Shown here one piece after another: positions 25,527-34,020 of a stretch of 37,983 nucleotides of DNA. The notes below the pieces were generated by a model. The model did no database searches, was not told the DNA's origin, and worked only from the letters and a program-made list of their open reading frames with translations. The stretch spans positions 1-37,983 of the forward strand of contig NZ_AKJM01000004.1 in assembly GCF_000282335.1 (NCBI RefSeq), in the 5' to 3' direction. The stretch's first letter is position 1; every line of letters starts with the position of its first letter. A program made the translations under genes and the position numbers. The stretch comes from Pseudomonas sp. GM48. GTDB taxonomy: Bacteria > Pseudomonadota > Gammaproteobacteria > Pseudomonadales > Pseudomonadaceae.

Positions 25527-25587
25527 GGAAAAACCCTACGCAACTGTGAGAAAAACCTCTCTATTCTGCTATTGGAAAATTATCCAA
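25527..25587. promoter_or_regulatory. Direct repeats and palindrome in a divergent intergenic region
   Basis: GAAAAACC occurs at 25528-25535 and 25550-25557, 22 bases apart (about two helical turns), followed by the near-palindrome TTGGAAAATTATCCAA at 25572-25587 (7 of 8 paired). They lie between the nucleotidyltransferase gene and the divergent response-regulator gene and look like operators. No regulator is assigned. Confidence 0.4.
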
Positions 25588-25665
25588 CGAAGTGCACATT
25601 GAAGGCCTGCTTAGCGATGTCTCTCCACTGTGCTAGGGAAATGAATTGAACATGTAGAGAACGCC

Positions 25666-26112
25666 ATGTCTGACCACGATATTTTGAGTGACGCCGAGCG
25701 CGAGGCGCTCAGTGCCGTCATGCTGGAGCCTGATCTGCCACCGCAACGGGTGCTGGTCGTCGATGACGACAAAGAGGCCCGGGATCTGCTATCGGAGATG
25801 CTGGCGCTGGACGGCATTCACTGCATGACGGCGGCCAGTGGCGAAACCGCTCTGAAGATGCTGGAAGAGAAACCTTCGATTGGCCTGGTGATTACCGATC
25901 TGCGGATGGGGCATATCGATGGCCTGGAGCTGATTCGCCAGGTGCGTGAATCGGTGCGGGCCGCGATGCCGATCATCATCGTTTCCGGCGATGCCGACGT
26001 GAAAGACGCCATCGCTGCCATGCATTTGAGCGTGGTGGATTTCCTGCTCAAGCCCATTGATTCCGACAAGTTGCTGGTGTTGGTCAAGCATGAACTTGGG
26101 ATAGAGCCTTAG
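25666..26112 (+). CDS. Stand-alone response regulator receiver protein
   Basis: A 148-residue protein made of one REC domain (about 27-146) after a short acidic N-terminal segment, with no DNA-binding or enzymatic output domain. The phosphorylation site is D78 in VITDLRMG, with acidic residues D33-D34 (VVDDDKEA), S107 in IIIVSGDA and K129 in LLKPID, the complete set for phosphotransfer. It may therefore act as a phosphate carrier or by protein contact. No histidine kinase is adjacent. It is divergent from the nucleotidyltransferase-exonuclease pair, with candidate operators between. Confidence 0.9.
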   Translation: MSDHDILSDAEREALSAVMLEPDLPPQRVLVVDDDKEARDLLSEMLALDGIHCMTAASGETALKMLEEKPSIGLVITDLRMGHIDGLELIRQVRESVRAAMPIIIVSGDADVKDAIAAMHLSVVDFLLKPIDSDKLLVLVKHELGIEP

Positions 26113-26140
26113 TCCAAACCAGTAAACCCTGCACAATCCC

Positions 26141-26230
26141 TGTGGGAGCGGGCTTGCTCGCGAATACGTAGTGTCAGTTGAGTATTTTTTGGCAGATGCA
26201 CTGCTTTCGCGAGCAAGCCCGCTCCCACAA
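26141..26230. repeat. REP doublet, family A, converging arms
   Basis: Inverted pair with TGTGGGAGCGGGC at both outer ends, 90 bases, starting 28 bases after the response-regulator stop and before the glcB terminator. Confidence 0.9.
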
Positions 26231-26252
26231 AGAGCAACAAATCATTGCATAC

Positions 26253-26286
26253 AAAAAAGCCCTGATCTTTCGATCAGGGCTTTTTC
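26253..26286. terminator. Bidirectional terminator between response regulator and glcB
   Basis: AAAAAGCCCTGATC, loop TTTC, GATCAGGGCTTTTT: a long perfect stem flanked by A and T runs, which works in both directions. It lies 22 bases past the glcB stop and about 140 bases past the response-regulator stop. Confidence 0.93.
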
Positions 26287-26307
26287 GTATCCGGCGTAAA
26301 CGCTCAG

Positions 26308-28485
26308 TTACAGGCCATTGGCAGCCTTGAACTCGCGACGACGACGGTGCAGAACAGGCTCGGTGTAGCCGTTCGGCTGTTTGGTGCCTTCGACCACCAG
26401 TTCGACGGCTGCCTGGAAGGCAATGTTGCTGTCGAAGTTCGGGGCCAGCGGACGGTACAGCGCATCACCGGCGTTCTGGCGGTCAACCACTGGCGCCATG
26501 CGCTTGAGGCTTTCCATGACCTGATCTTCGGTGACGATGCCGTGACGCAGCCAGTTGGCGATGTGCTGGCTGGAAATACGCAGCGTTGCACGGTCTTCCA
26601 TCAGGCCGACGTCGTTGATGTCCGGCACTTTCGAACAGCCGACGCCCTGGTCGATCCAGCGCACCACGTAACCGAGAATGCCCTGGCTGTTGTTGTCCAG
26701 TTCGTTCTGGATCTGTTCGGCGGTCCACTGCGGGTTCACCGCCAGCGGGATGGTCAGGATGTCGTCCACCGAAGCGTGGGCACGTTTGGCCAGTTCGGCC
26801 TGACGGGCGAACACGTCAACCTTGTGGTAGTGCAGCGCGTGCAGCGCAGCTGCGGTCGGCGACGGTACCCAGGCGGTGTTGGCACCGGCCAATGGGTGAG
26901 CGATTTTCTGTTCGAGCATCGCAGCCATCAGGTCCGGCATCGCCCACATGCCTTTACCGATCTGTGCGCGACCTTGCAGACCGGTGCTCAGACCGATATC
27001 GACGTTGGAGTTCTCGTAGGCGCCGATCCATTTCTCTGCCTTCATGTCCGCCTTGCGCACCATCGGGCCGGCTTCCATGGAGGTGTGGATTTCATCGCCC
27101 GTGCGGTCGAGGAAACCGGTGTTGATGAACACCACACGCTCGCTCGCCGCCTTGATGCAGGCCTTGAGGTTGATCGTGGTACGACGCTCCTCATCCATGA
27201 TCCCGACTTTGAGGGTGTTGCGTGGCAGACCCAGCACGTCTTCGATGCGACCGAACAGCTCGTTGGTGAACGCCGCTTCTTCAGGGCCGTGCATCTTCGG
27301 CTTCACGATATAGACCGAGCCGGTGCGGCTGTTCTTGCGCGAGCTGTTGCCGTTGAGGTTGTGGATTGCCGAGAGGCAGGTCACCAGACCGTCGAGAATG
27401 CCTTCCGGCACTTCGTTGCCTTGACTGTCGAGGATGGCGTCGATGGTCATCAGGTGACCAACGTTGCGCACGAACAGCAACGAACGACCGTGCAGGCTCA
27501 GTTCACTGCCATCGACAGCGGTGTAGGTGCGGTCGGCGTTCATGGTACGGGTAAAAGTCTGACCGCCCTTGGCGACGCTTTCCGACAGATCGCCCTTCAT
27601 CAGGCCGAGCCAGTTGCGGTAGATCACCACTTTGTCATCGGCATCGACAGCAGCGACGGAGTCTTCGCAGTCCATGATGGTGGTCAGTGCCGCTTCCATC
27701 AGGATGTCTTTGACGCCGGCCGCGTCGGTCTGGCCGACCGGGGTGCTGGCGTCGACCTGGATTTCGAAATGCAGGCCGTTGTTTTTCAGCAGGATCGCGG
27801 TCGGTGCAGCGGCATCGCCCTGGAAGCCGATCAACTGAGCGTCGTTGCGCAGGCCGGTGTTGCTGCCGCCTTTAAGGGCGACCACCAGTTTGCCGCCGAC
27901 GATCTTGTAGCCGGTGGAATCGACGTGGGAGCCGGCCGCCAATGGCGCCGCCTCGTCGAGGAAGGCACGGGCGAAGGCGATGACCTTGTCGCCGCGAACC
28001 TTGTTGTAGCCTTTGCCTTTTTCCGCGCCGTCGGCTTCGCTGATGGCGTCGGTGCCGTAGAGCGCGTCGTACAGCGAGCCCCAGCGGGCGTTCGAGGCAT
28101 TGAGGGCGAAGCGGGCGTTCATGACCGGCACCACGAGCTGTGGGCCGGCCATGCGGGCGATTTCGTCATCGACGTTTTGCGTCGTTGCCTGGAAATCGGC
28201 CGCTTCTGGCAGCAGATAACCGATGTCTTGCAGGAAGGCTTTATAGGCCACGGCGTCGTGCGTCTGGCCGGCACGCGTTTGGTGCCAGCCATCGATACGA
28301 GCCTGGAAATCATCGCGTTTGGCGAGTAGGGCTTTGTTCTTCGGCGCCAGGTCATGAATGACCTTGTCGGCACCGGCCCAGAACTTATCGGCGGTGAGGC
28401 CGGTACCGGGAATGGCTTCGTTGTTCACGAAGTCGAACAGGACTTTGGCGACCTGCAGGCCACCGACTTGAACGTGTTCAGTCAT
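26308..28485 (-). CDS. glcB: Malate synthase G
   Basis: Condenses glyoxylate and acetyl-CoA to malate in the glyoxylate shunt and glycolate pathway. The 725 residues match the monomeric G isoform, which is longer than malate synthase A. Family motifs include [30 protein letters not shown], the catalytic region [19 protein letters not shown], and [18 protein letters not shown]. The start at 28485 has GAGG about 8 bases upstream; an ATG 12 bases earlier is less well placed. It is monocistronic with a strong terminator, and a 568-base upstream interval contains an inverted repeat that could serve its regulator. It would feed carbon from acetate or glycine-derived glyoxylate into malate. Confidence 0.97.
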   Translation of the reverse strand: MTEHVQVGGLQVAKVLFDFVNNEAIPGTGLTADKFWAGADKVIHDLAPKNKALLAKRDDFQARIDGWHQTRAGQTHDAVAYKAFLQDIGYLLPEAADFQATTQNVDDEIARMAGPQLVVPVMNARFALNASNARWGSLYDALYGTDAISEADGAEKGKGYNKVRGDKVIAFARAFLDEAAPLAAGSHVDSTGYKIVGGKLVVALKGGSNTGLRNDAQLIGFQGDAAAPTAILLKNNGLHFEIQVDASTPVGQTDAAGVKDILMEAALTTIMDCEDSVAAVDADDKVVIYRNWLGLMKGDLSESVAKGGQTFTRTMNADRTYTAVDGSELSLHGRSLLFVRNVGHLMTIDAILDSQGNEVPEGILDGLVTCLSAIHNLNGNSSRKNSRTGSVYIVKPKMHGPEEAAFTNELFGRIEDVLGLPRNTLKVGIMDEERRTTINLKACIKAASERVVFINTGFLDRTGDEIHTSMEAGPMVRKADMKAEKWIGAYENSNVDIGLSTGLQGRAQIGKGMWAMPDLMAAMLEQKIAHPLAGANTAWVPSPTAAALHALHYHKVDVFARQAELAKRAHASVDDILTIPLAVNPQWTAEQIQNELDNNSQGILGYVVRWIDQGVGCSKVPDINDVGLMEDRATLRISSQHIANWLRHGIVTEDQVMESLKRMAPVVDRQNAGDALYRPLAPNFDSNIAFQAAVELVVEGTKQPNGYTEPVLHRRRREFKAANGL

Positions 28486-28687
28486 TGCTTGCCTCACTCT
28501 GCTCAGCTATTTCGCTTTTCAGCTCTTCAAATTAACAATGAAGCCTCTGGCCATTTAAACCACAAACCCCTCTACCAGTACATGCCCGTGACAGGCGGCT
28601 GGGTTGGGACCAATCAACGGCTTGGGGCCTTGCTGACAGGGCTTTCAGGGTTGCGAACGTGCCTGCGGCAGACATCGATCCAACATT

Positions 28688-28715
28688 ATGTAGTGCGCGC
28701 TGCGGCATACTACAT
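28688..28715. promoter_or_regulatory. Inverted repeat in the glcB / gcvR-like interval
   Basis: ATGTAGT at 28688-28694 and ACTACAT at 28709-28715 form a perfect 7-bp inverted repeat with a 14-base spacer, 203 bases upstream of glcB. The arm spacing of 21 bases (two helical turns) fits a dimeric regulator. Apart from this and the REP pair at 28884-28950, I see no gene in 28486-29053. Confidence 0.4.
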
Positions 28716-28883
28716 GATGAATTGCGGTTGTGAAAATTAGACTAATTACGTCGTTCTGCGACCCCATGACGCATTGCGGTCACGTCGGGGAGCGTGATGT
28801 TCTCAAAAAACTATTGGATTGTTCCAGTTAAATATCAAAACTTGTACACGATTTGTTGGGCGTGTCGGATCGGTGGTGCCCGC

Positions 28884-28950
28884 CTTCGCGAGCAAGCCCG
28901 CTCCCACAAGGACTGCGCATGACCCTGTGGGAGCGGGCTTGCTCGCGAAG
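28884..28950. repeat. REP doublet, family A, diverging arms
   Basis: TTCGCGAGC...CTCCCAC at left and GTGGGAGC...CTCGCGAAG at right with about 18 bases between arms, the same short arrangement as at 8176-8240. It lies in the divergent interval upstream of the gcvR-like gene. Confidence 0.9.
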
Positions 28951-29053
28951 AGGGCAGTCGATTCACCTTTGATTCCGGATCTGCCCAGACACCTCCCATC
29001 CCTTGCCTATACTTGTTTTTCCATAACAAAAAACATGACCAGAGGGCTGCGCC

Positions 29054-29572
29054 ATGGATCATCTCGTACTCACCGTTTTTGCTCCGGACAAGCCCGGGCA
29101 AGTCGAGCGCATTGCCCAATGCATTGCCGAGCACGGCGGCAACTGGCTGGAAAGCCGCATGTCGCGCATGGCGGGACAATTCGCCGGCATCCTGCGGGTG
29201 GGCGTGCCGGCCGAGGCCTACGACGAATTGGTCGATGCCCTGCAGGGTTTATCCGCCCAGGGCATTCGCGTGTTGGTCGCCGAAAGCAGTATCGAACAAT
29301 CCTGCACCTGGAAGCCGATCGCCATGGAACTGGTGGGCAATGATCGTCCGGGGATCGTGCGTGACATCACACGCTTGTTGAGCGAGCAGGGAGTGAACCT
29401 GGAGCGACTGGTGACCGAAGTGCGCCCGGCACCAATGAGCAGCGAGCCGCTGTTCCACGCCGAAGCGATTCTTGCGGTCCCGCTGACGCTGTCGCTGGAC
29501 GTGTTGCAATCGCGCCTGGAGACCCTGGCTGACGACCTGATGGTTGAATTGGTGCTGCGCAGTGAACCCTGA
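29054..29572 (+). CDS. GcvR-like double-ACT regulatory protein
   Basis: A 172-residue protein made of two ACT domains, about 3-80 (LVLTVFAPDKPGQVERIAQC) and 90-168 (MELVGNDRPGIVRDITRLLS), the layout of the glycine cleavage system repressor GcvR. In E. coli GcvR binds GcvA and senses glycine; it does not bind DNA itself. GAGGG lies about 6 bases before the ATG, and TATACT at 29008-29013 could be a -10 element. No gcv gene is nearby, though glycine-linked genes lie elsewhere in the window. The name rests on domain architecture, so an unrelated amino-acid-sensing role is possible. Confidence 0.87.
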   Translation: MDHLVLTVFAPDKPGQVERIAQCIAEHGGNWLESRMSRMAGQFAGILRVGVPAEAYDELVDALQGLSAQGIRVLVAESSIEQSCTWKPIAMELVGNDRPGIVRDITRLLSEQGVNLERLVTEVRPAPMSSEPLFHAEAILAVPLTLSLDVLQSRLETLADDLMVELVLRSEP

Positions 29573-29577
29573 TCAGG

Positions 29578-29816
29578 TTATCCAAGTTAAACGTGCACCT
29601 GCCTGTGGATAACCTGTAGAGACACCCCGCCAGGCCGCGCCGACCGGGGCTTGCCGGAAACTGATCAAAAAACCAGCAGTTTCAACCACTTGCGCACAAT
29701 CGGCGGGGATCACGCTGTGGATAACCTTGGGAAGGAATGAGGCAGGCCACGGAATACGTGGCCTGTAGAGGTTTGTGTGTTTTTTGATCAGCTGCGGCGG
29801 CGCAAACTTATCCACG
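29578..29816. other. Cluster of four DnaA-box-like 9-mers
   Basis: Two perfect DnaA boxes (TGTGGATAA, the complement of TTATCCACA) lie at 29604-29612 and 29716-29724. Near matches are TTATCCAAG at 29578-29586 and TTATCCACG at 29808-29816, the last inside the end of rarD. Four within 240 bases is more than chance would easily give. This is not the chromosomal origin, because no dnaA, dnaN, gyrB, rpmH or AT-rich unwinding region is present. Confidence 0.5.
29662..29790. repeat. Long-spaced inverted repeat enclosing a hairpin
   Basis: TGATCAAAAAAC (29662-29673) is repeated inverted as GTTTTTTGATCA (29779-29790), whose last bases include the rarD stop. Between them CAGGCCACG and CGTGGCCTG (29743-29765) form a perfect 9-bp hairpin with a 5-base loop. 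The T run lies about 14 bases from that stem, so it is not a standard terminator for either flanking gene. Confidence 0.6.
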
Positions 29817-30675
29817 CATCGACGCTGTAAACCGCCAGACCGGCCCAGATAAACATGAATGCTACCAAGGTGCTGGACGACAGGTGCTCGCCAAACAGCA
29901 GTACGGCTTGCAGTAGAACCAGGGTTGGCGCCAGGTACTGAAGAAACCCCAGTGTCGTGTAGGGCAAATGCCGTGCGGCAGCGTTGAAACAGACCAGCGG
30001 TACCAGTGTGATCGGACCGGCGGCCACCAGCCACCAGGCTTCGGAGGTGGTCCAGAATTCGGCCTGGGCACTACTGGCTGTCGGATTGAGCAACAACCAG
30101 CCTAGGGCAATCGGCACCAGCATCCAGGTTTCCACCACCAGCCCCGGCAGCGCCTTGACCGGCGCCTGCTTGCGAATCAAACCATAGAAACCAAAGGTCA
30201 GTGCCAGCACCAGCGACACCCACGGCAGGCTGCCGACTTGCCAGACCTGCTGCGCCACACCTACAGCCGCCAGGCCGACGGCAATCCATTGCATGCGTCG
30301 CAGCCGTTCGCCAAGAATCAACATGCCCAGCAACACGTTCACCAACGGGTTGATGTAGTAACCGAGGCTGGCCTCCAGCATGCGTCCGTTGTTCACTGAC
30401 CAGACGTAAGTCAGCCAGTTGGCCGCGATCAGCGAACCGCTCAGGGCCAGGATCGCCAGCCGTCGTGGGTTCTCCCGCAGCTCGCGCCACCAGCCGGGAT
30501 GCTTCCACACCATCAACAACAAGGCGCCGAACAGTGCTGACCACAGCACCCGGTGGATGATGATTTCCACGGCGGGCACGCTGGCGATGGCTTTGAAATA
30601 AAGTGGGAAAAGTCCCCAGATGATGTAGGCACTCAGGCCCAGTATGTACCCGCGACGCGGGTTGGCGGCTTGCAT
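29788..30675 (-). CDS. rarD: RarD family EamA-type transporter
   Basis: A 295-residue inner-membrane protein of the drug/metabolite transporter superfamily with about ten transmembrane helices in two EamA repeats. The opening RGYILGLSAYIIWGLFPLYF and the NWLTYVWSVNNGRMLEASLG and YINPLVNVLLGMLILGERL segments are the RarD signature. RarD is named after a chloramphenicol-sensitivity phenotype; the transported substrate is not established. The stop falls in a long inverted repeat and a DnaA-box-like sequence lies in its last codons. Confidence 0.94.
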   Translation of the reverse strand: MQAANPRRGYILGLSAYIIWGLFPLYFKAIASVPAVEIIIHRVLWSALFGALLLMVWKHPGWWRELRENPRRLAILALSGSLIAANWLTYVWSVNNGRMLEASLGYYINPLVNVLLGMLILGERLRRMQWIAVGLAAVGVAQQVWQVGSLPWVSLVLALTFGFYGLIRKQAPVKALPGLVVETWMLVPIALGWLLLNPTASSAQAEFWTTSEAWWLVAAGPITLVPLVCFNAAARHLPYTTLGFLQYLAPTLVLLQAVLLFGEHLSSSTLVAFMFIWAGLAVYSVDAWISLRRRS

Positions 30676-30775
30676 GCAGAATCCTTGCTTAGGCAGCTAA
30701 CAAAGAGGGGATTGTAGGGAGATTTGTCTGCGAATGTCCTGACTGAATAGGTAAGTCATTTGTGAACACAGAACC

Positions 30776-30865
30776 TGTGGGAGCGGGCTTGCTCGCGAAG
30801 GCGGCGTGCCAGTCGACATCAATGTTGAATGATACGCCGCCTTCGCGAGCAAGCCCGCTCCCACA
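30776..30865. repeat. REP doublet, family A, converging arms
   Basis: Inverted pair with TGTGGGAGCGGGC at both outer ends, 90 bases, ending 15 bases past the stop of the kinase gene. The interior is also largely self-complementary (GGCGGCGT against ACGCCGCC), giving one long hairpin. Confidence 0.92.
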
Positions 30866-30880
30866 TGGGGTCTGTGTTTG

Positions 30881-31855
30881 TCAGAAGAGTTTCAGCGGCT
30901 CTTCATTGAGCGCGGCCAACTGCTCGCGCAATGCCAGCACCTGATCACCCCAATATCGCTCGGTGCCGAACCACGGAAAACTGCGGGGGAATGCCGGATC
31001 GTCCCAGCGGCGGGCGAGCCAGGCGCTGTAATGCATCAGGCGCAGGGCGCGCAGCGGTTCGATCAAGGCCAGTTCACGCGGGTCGAAATCGTGGAATTCG
31101 TTGTAGCCGTCCATCAGTTCCGACAACTGGCTCAGGCAATCCTGACGATCGCCGGCGAGCATCATCCAGATGTCCTGAACCGCCGGGCCCATGCGGCAAT
31201 CGTCGAGGTCGACGATATGGAACATTTCGTCGCGGCACATCATGTTGCCGGGGTGGCAATCACCGTGCATGCGGATGTTCTGGTGCGGGGTGTTGCTGTA
31301 GGCATCTTCCACACGCTTGAGCAGGTCGCGGGCCACCGATTCGTAGGCCGGCAACAGGCTGCGGGGGATGAAGTTACCGTCGAGCAAGGTATTGAGTGAG
31401 TCATGGCCGAAATTTTTCACCGCCAGCGCTTCACGGTGCTCGAACGGTCGGGTCGAGCCGACCGCATGCAGGCGTCCGAGCAACTGGCCCAGGCGATACA
31501 GCTGATCGAGGTTGCCTGGCTCCGGTGCGCGGCCACCACGGCGGGGGAACAGGGTGAAGCGGAAACCGTTGTGTTCGTGCAGGGTTTCACCGTTGTGGAT
31601 CAACGGCGCCACGACCGGCACCTCGCAGTCGGCGAGTTCGGCGGTGAACTGGTGTTCTTCCAGAATCGCTTCGTTGGTCCAGCGTTGTGGCCGGTAGAAC
31701 TTGGCGATCAGCGGCTCGGCATCTTCGATACCAACTTGATAGACGCGGTTCTCGTAGCTGTTGAGCGCCAGAATGCGCGCGTCGCTGAGAAAGCCGATGC
31801 TTTCTACAGCATCGAGCACGAGGTCTGGCGTGAGGGTTTCAAACGGGTGGGCCAT
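30881..31855 (-). CDS. srkA: Stress response serine/threonine kinase, SrkA (YihE/RdoA) family
   Basis: A 324-residue cytosolic kinase of the aminoglycoside-phosphotransferase-like fold; E. coli SrkA (328 residues) counters stress-induced cell death. The catalytic motif MHGDCHPGNMM gives D199 and N204, and the metal site is VDLDDCRMGPAVQD (D216/D218). The N-lobe lysine is in LIAKFYRP. The start at 31855 has GGAG in the leader and homology begins at once; the longer in-frame extension runs through unrelated sequence. It is a single-gene unit with REPs on both sides. Its protein target is unknown. Confidence 0.92.
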   Translation of the reverse strand: MAHPFETLTPDLVLDAVESIGFLSDARILALNSYENRVYQVGIEDAEPLIAKFYRPQRWTNEAILEEHQFTAELADCEVPVVAPLIHNGETLHEHNGFRFTLFPRRGGRAPEPGNLDQLYRLGQLLGRLHAVGSTRPFEHREALAVKNFGHDSLNTLLDGNFIPRSLLPAYESVARDLLKRVEDAYSNTPHQNIRMHGDCHPGNMMCRDEMFHIVDLDDCRMGPAVQDIWMMLAGDRQDCLSQLSELMDGYNEFHDFDPRELALIEPLRALRLMHYSAWLARRWDDPAFPRSFPWFGTERYWGDQVLALREQLAALNEEPLKLF

Positions 31856-31960
31856 GCTGACTCCTGCGCGCAGCAGGCTGCTGCGTCCGGCCAGGCATGG
31901 TAGCGCAGACGGGGCTTCTATAGTGTTTGGGCTTGATATGAGTGTTGTCCGGGATGACGC

Positions 31961-32044
31961 CTTCGCGAGCAAGCCCGCTCCCACATTCGACCGCAGTCTT
32001 CTGAATTAACTCGGTCAAATGTGGGAGCGGGCTTGCTCGCGAAG
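31961..32044. repeat. REP doublet, family A, diverging arms
   Basis: CTTCGCGAGC...CTCCCAC at left and GTGGGAGC...CTCGCGAAG at right, 84 bases, ending eight bases past the phoX stop codon and about 100 bases upstream of the kinase start. Confidence 0.9.
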
Positions 32045-32052
32045 AGGGCCTG

Positions 32053-33954
32053 TCAGGCGCCGACGACTCCGCCATCCTCGCGAGTAATCGCCATCACCGA
32101 TGAGCGCGGCTTGCCATTAGGCAGATGCTCGGGGAAGGTCGAACCGCCGTTTTCGCCCGGATGCTGGATCCCGACAAACAGGGTTTTCTGGTCCGGCGAG
32201 AAGCTGATCCCGGTCACCTCGCAGCCCACCGGCCCGACCATGAAGCGGCGAATCTCGCCGGTCGCCGGATCAGCGCAGAGCATCTGGTTATTGCCCATGC
32301 CGGCAAAGTCTCCGGCGTTGCTCACATCACCGTCGGTCAGAATCCACAGGCGTCCGGCCTTGTCGAAGCCCAGGCCGTCCGGGCTGTTGAACATGTTCTG
32401 CGGCGTGATGTTCGACGAGCCGGCCTTTGGCGTACCGGCATGCGCGCCCGGATTGCCGGCCACCACAAACAGGTCCCAGGCAAAGGTGTGCGAGGCGTGA
32501 TCGTCGCGCTCGGTGCGCCAGCGCAGGATCTGCCCGTAGACGTTCTTCTCGCGCGGGTTCGGCCCGCCCACCGGTTGCCCGTCTTCGCCACGTTTGGCGT
32601 TGTTGGTCAGCGTGCAGTAAACCTGGCCATCCTTGGGGCTGACCACGATCCATTCCGGGCGATCCATGCGCGTGGCTTTCACCACACTGGCGGCGAGACG
32701 GGCGTGGATCAGCACTTCAGCCTGATCGGCAAAGCCGCTGCTGGCGTCTATGCCGTTTTTGCCGTGGGTCAGTTCGATCCATTCACCCTGGCCTTTCGAG
32801 TGATCGGCGTTGCCGTCGCCCGCATCGAAACGCGCCACGTACAGCGTGCCGTGATCGAGAATGTCGCGGTTGGCCTTGGGGTTCTTGTGGTTGATCTTGT
32901 CGCGGCTGACGAATTTGTAGATGAACTCGCCGCGCTCGTCGTCGCCCATGTACACCACGGCATGGCCATCGCCGGTTTCGGCCAGGGCCGCATTTTCGTG
33001 TTTGAAGCGGCCCAGGGCCGTGCGTTTGACCGGCGTCGACTGCGGATCGAACGGATCGATTTCCACTACCCAGCCGTGACGGTTGAGTTCGTTGGGGTTC
33101 TTGGCCAGGTCGAAGCGCTCGTCGTGTGGGTGCCAGTTGATCTCTTTGCTGGTCACCACCGCGCCATAGCGTTTTTGCGCCGGGTCGAATTTCTGTTCTG
33201 CGTTGCTGCTGCCGAAGCAGTCGGTGAAGTTCTCTTCACAGGTCAGATAGGTGCCCCACGGCGTCTTGCCGTTGGCGCAGTTCTGGAACGTGCCGAGGAC
33301 GTTCTTGCCGTGGGGATCGGCGGCGGTTTTCAACAGGGCATGTCCGGCGGCCGGGCCGCTCAGGCTGATCGGCGCATTGCCATGAATCCGGCGGTTGTAG
33401 CGCGAGCCCTGGACGAATTGCCATTGGCCGTTCTTGCGCTGCACTTCAATCACCGACACACCTTCGCAGGCCAGCGCCTTGCGCACTTCTTCCGCCGATT
33501 GCGGCATGCCGCCGTGGGCGTAGAGGTAGCGGTAGTTGGTGTATTCGTTGTTGATCGCCATCAGTGCCCGGTCTTTTTCGCCCGGAAATTCGAACAGGCT
33601 CATGCCGTCGTTGTTGTCGCCGAACTGGGCTTCCTGATGTTCGGCGCTGCCGTTGCCGCTCGGGTCGAACGCCGGGCCGTCCTTGTGCAGGGGCTGGCCC
33701 CAACTGATCAGCACCGAGGACTTGTAGCCCGGTGGCAGGGTGATGGAGTCGCTGGTGGCGGCGGCGATGCTGTCAAAGCCCAGCAACTGGCTGTTACCGG
33801 CGCTGACACTGGCGGCCATTACGCTGCGGCTCAGCAGGTTGCCGCCGAGGAACATCGCCGCGCCGCAAAGGGCACCTGCGCTGATGAAGCTGCGACGACT
33901 GAGGCCGACCATGGTTTCGAGGTCGGTGGACTGGTTTTCTTCTAATAGGCTCAT
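32053..33954 (-). CDS. phoX: PhoX-family alkaline phosphatase, Tat-exported
   Basis: A 633-residue phosphatase of the PhoX family, which uses calcium and iron and hydrolyses phosphate monoesters in the periplasm. A Tat signal is visible as LSRRSFISAG (twin arginines R20-R21), hydrophobic core, cleavage near residue 48. Family segments include NNEYTNYRYLY, the metal-site TPWGTYLTCEENFTDCF, KEINWHPHDERFD, GRFKHENAAL and SPDGLGFDKAGRLWILTDGD. It begins 66 bases downstream of modE on the same strand. I find no convincing Pho box in that gap, although phoX genes are commonly under PhoB, so the promoter may lie within or before modE. Confidence 0.94.
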   Translation of the reverse strand: MSLLEENQSTDLETMVGLSRRSFISAGALCGAAMFLGGNLLSRSVMAASVSAGNSQLLGFDSIAAATSDSITLPPGYKSSVLISWGQPLHKDGPAFDPSGNGSAEHQEAQFGDNNDGMSLFEFPGEKDRALMAINNEYTNYRYLYAHGGMPQSAEEVRKALACEGVSVIEVQRKNGQWQFVQGSRYNRRIHGNAPISLSGPAAGHALLKTAADPHGKNVLGTFQNCANGKTPWGTYLTCEENFTDCFGSSNAEQKFDPAQKRYGAVVTSKEINWHPHDERFDLAKNPNELNRHGWVVEIDPFDPQSTPVKRTALGRFKHENAALAETGDGHAVVYMGDDERGEFIYKFVSRDKINHKNPKANRDILDHGTLYVARFDAGDGNADHSKGQGEWIELTHGKNGIDASSGFADQAEVLIHARLAASVVKATRMDRPEWIVVSPKDGQVYCTLTNNAKRGEDGQPVGGPNPREKNVYGQILRWRTERDDHASHTFAWDLFVVAGNPGAHAGTPKAGSSNITPQNMFNSPDGLGFDKAGRLWILTDGDVSNAGDFAGMGNNQMLCADPATGEIRRFMVGPVGCEVTGISFSPDQKTLFVGIQHPGENGGSTFPEHLPNGKPRSSVMAITREDGGVVGA

Positions 33955-34020
33955 TTCTGGCTCCCTGCGGTTTTGCAGACACCTTAATGGTGAGTAATGA
34001 ACCTTTTGTTGCAGTTTTGC

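Noticed and set aside
28354..28740. Open frame of 128 codons on the plus strand at the glcB start and upstream.
   Set aside because: Its first part is antisense to glcB and the rest has no domain, no good ribosome-binding site and biased composition. I do not call it a gene.
29578..29816. The DnaA-box cluster as a replication origin.
   Set aside because: No dnaA, dnaN, recF, gyrB, rpmH or parAB and no AT-rich unwinding region are present. A titration or regulatory site is the most that can be proposed.
33955..34020. A Pho box before phoX.
   Set aside because: CTGCAACAAAAGGTTCATTA is the nearest sequence, and it lacks the two CTGTCAT half-sites.
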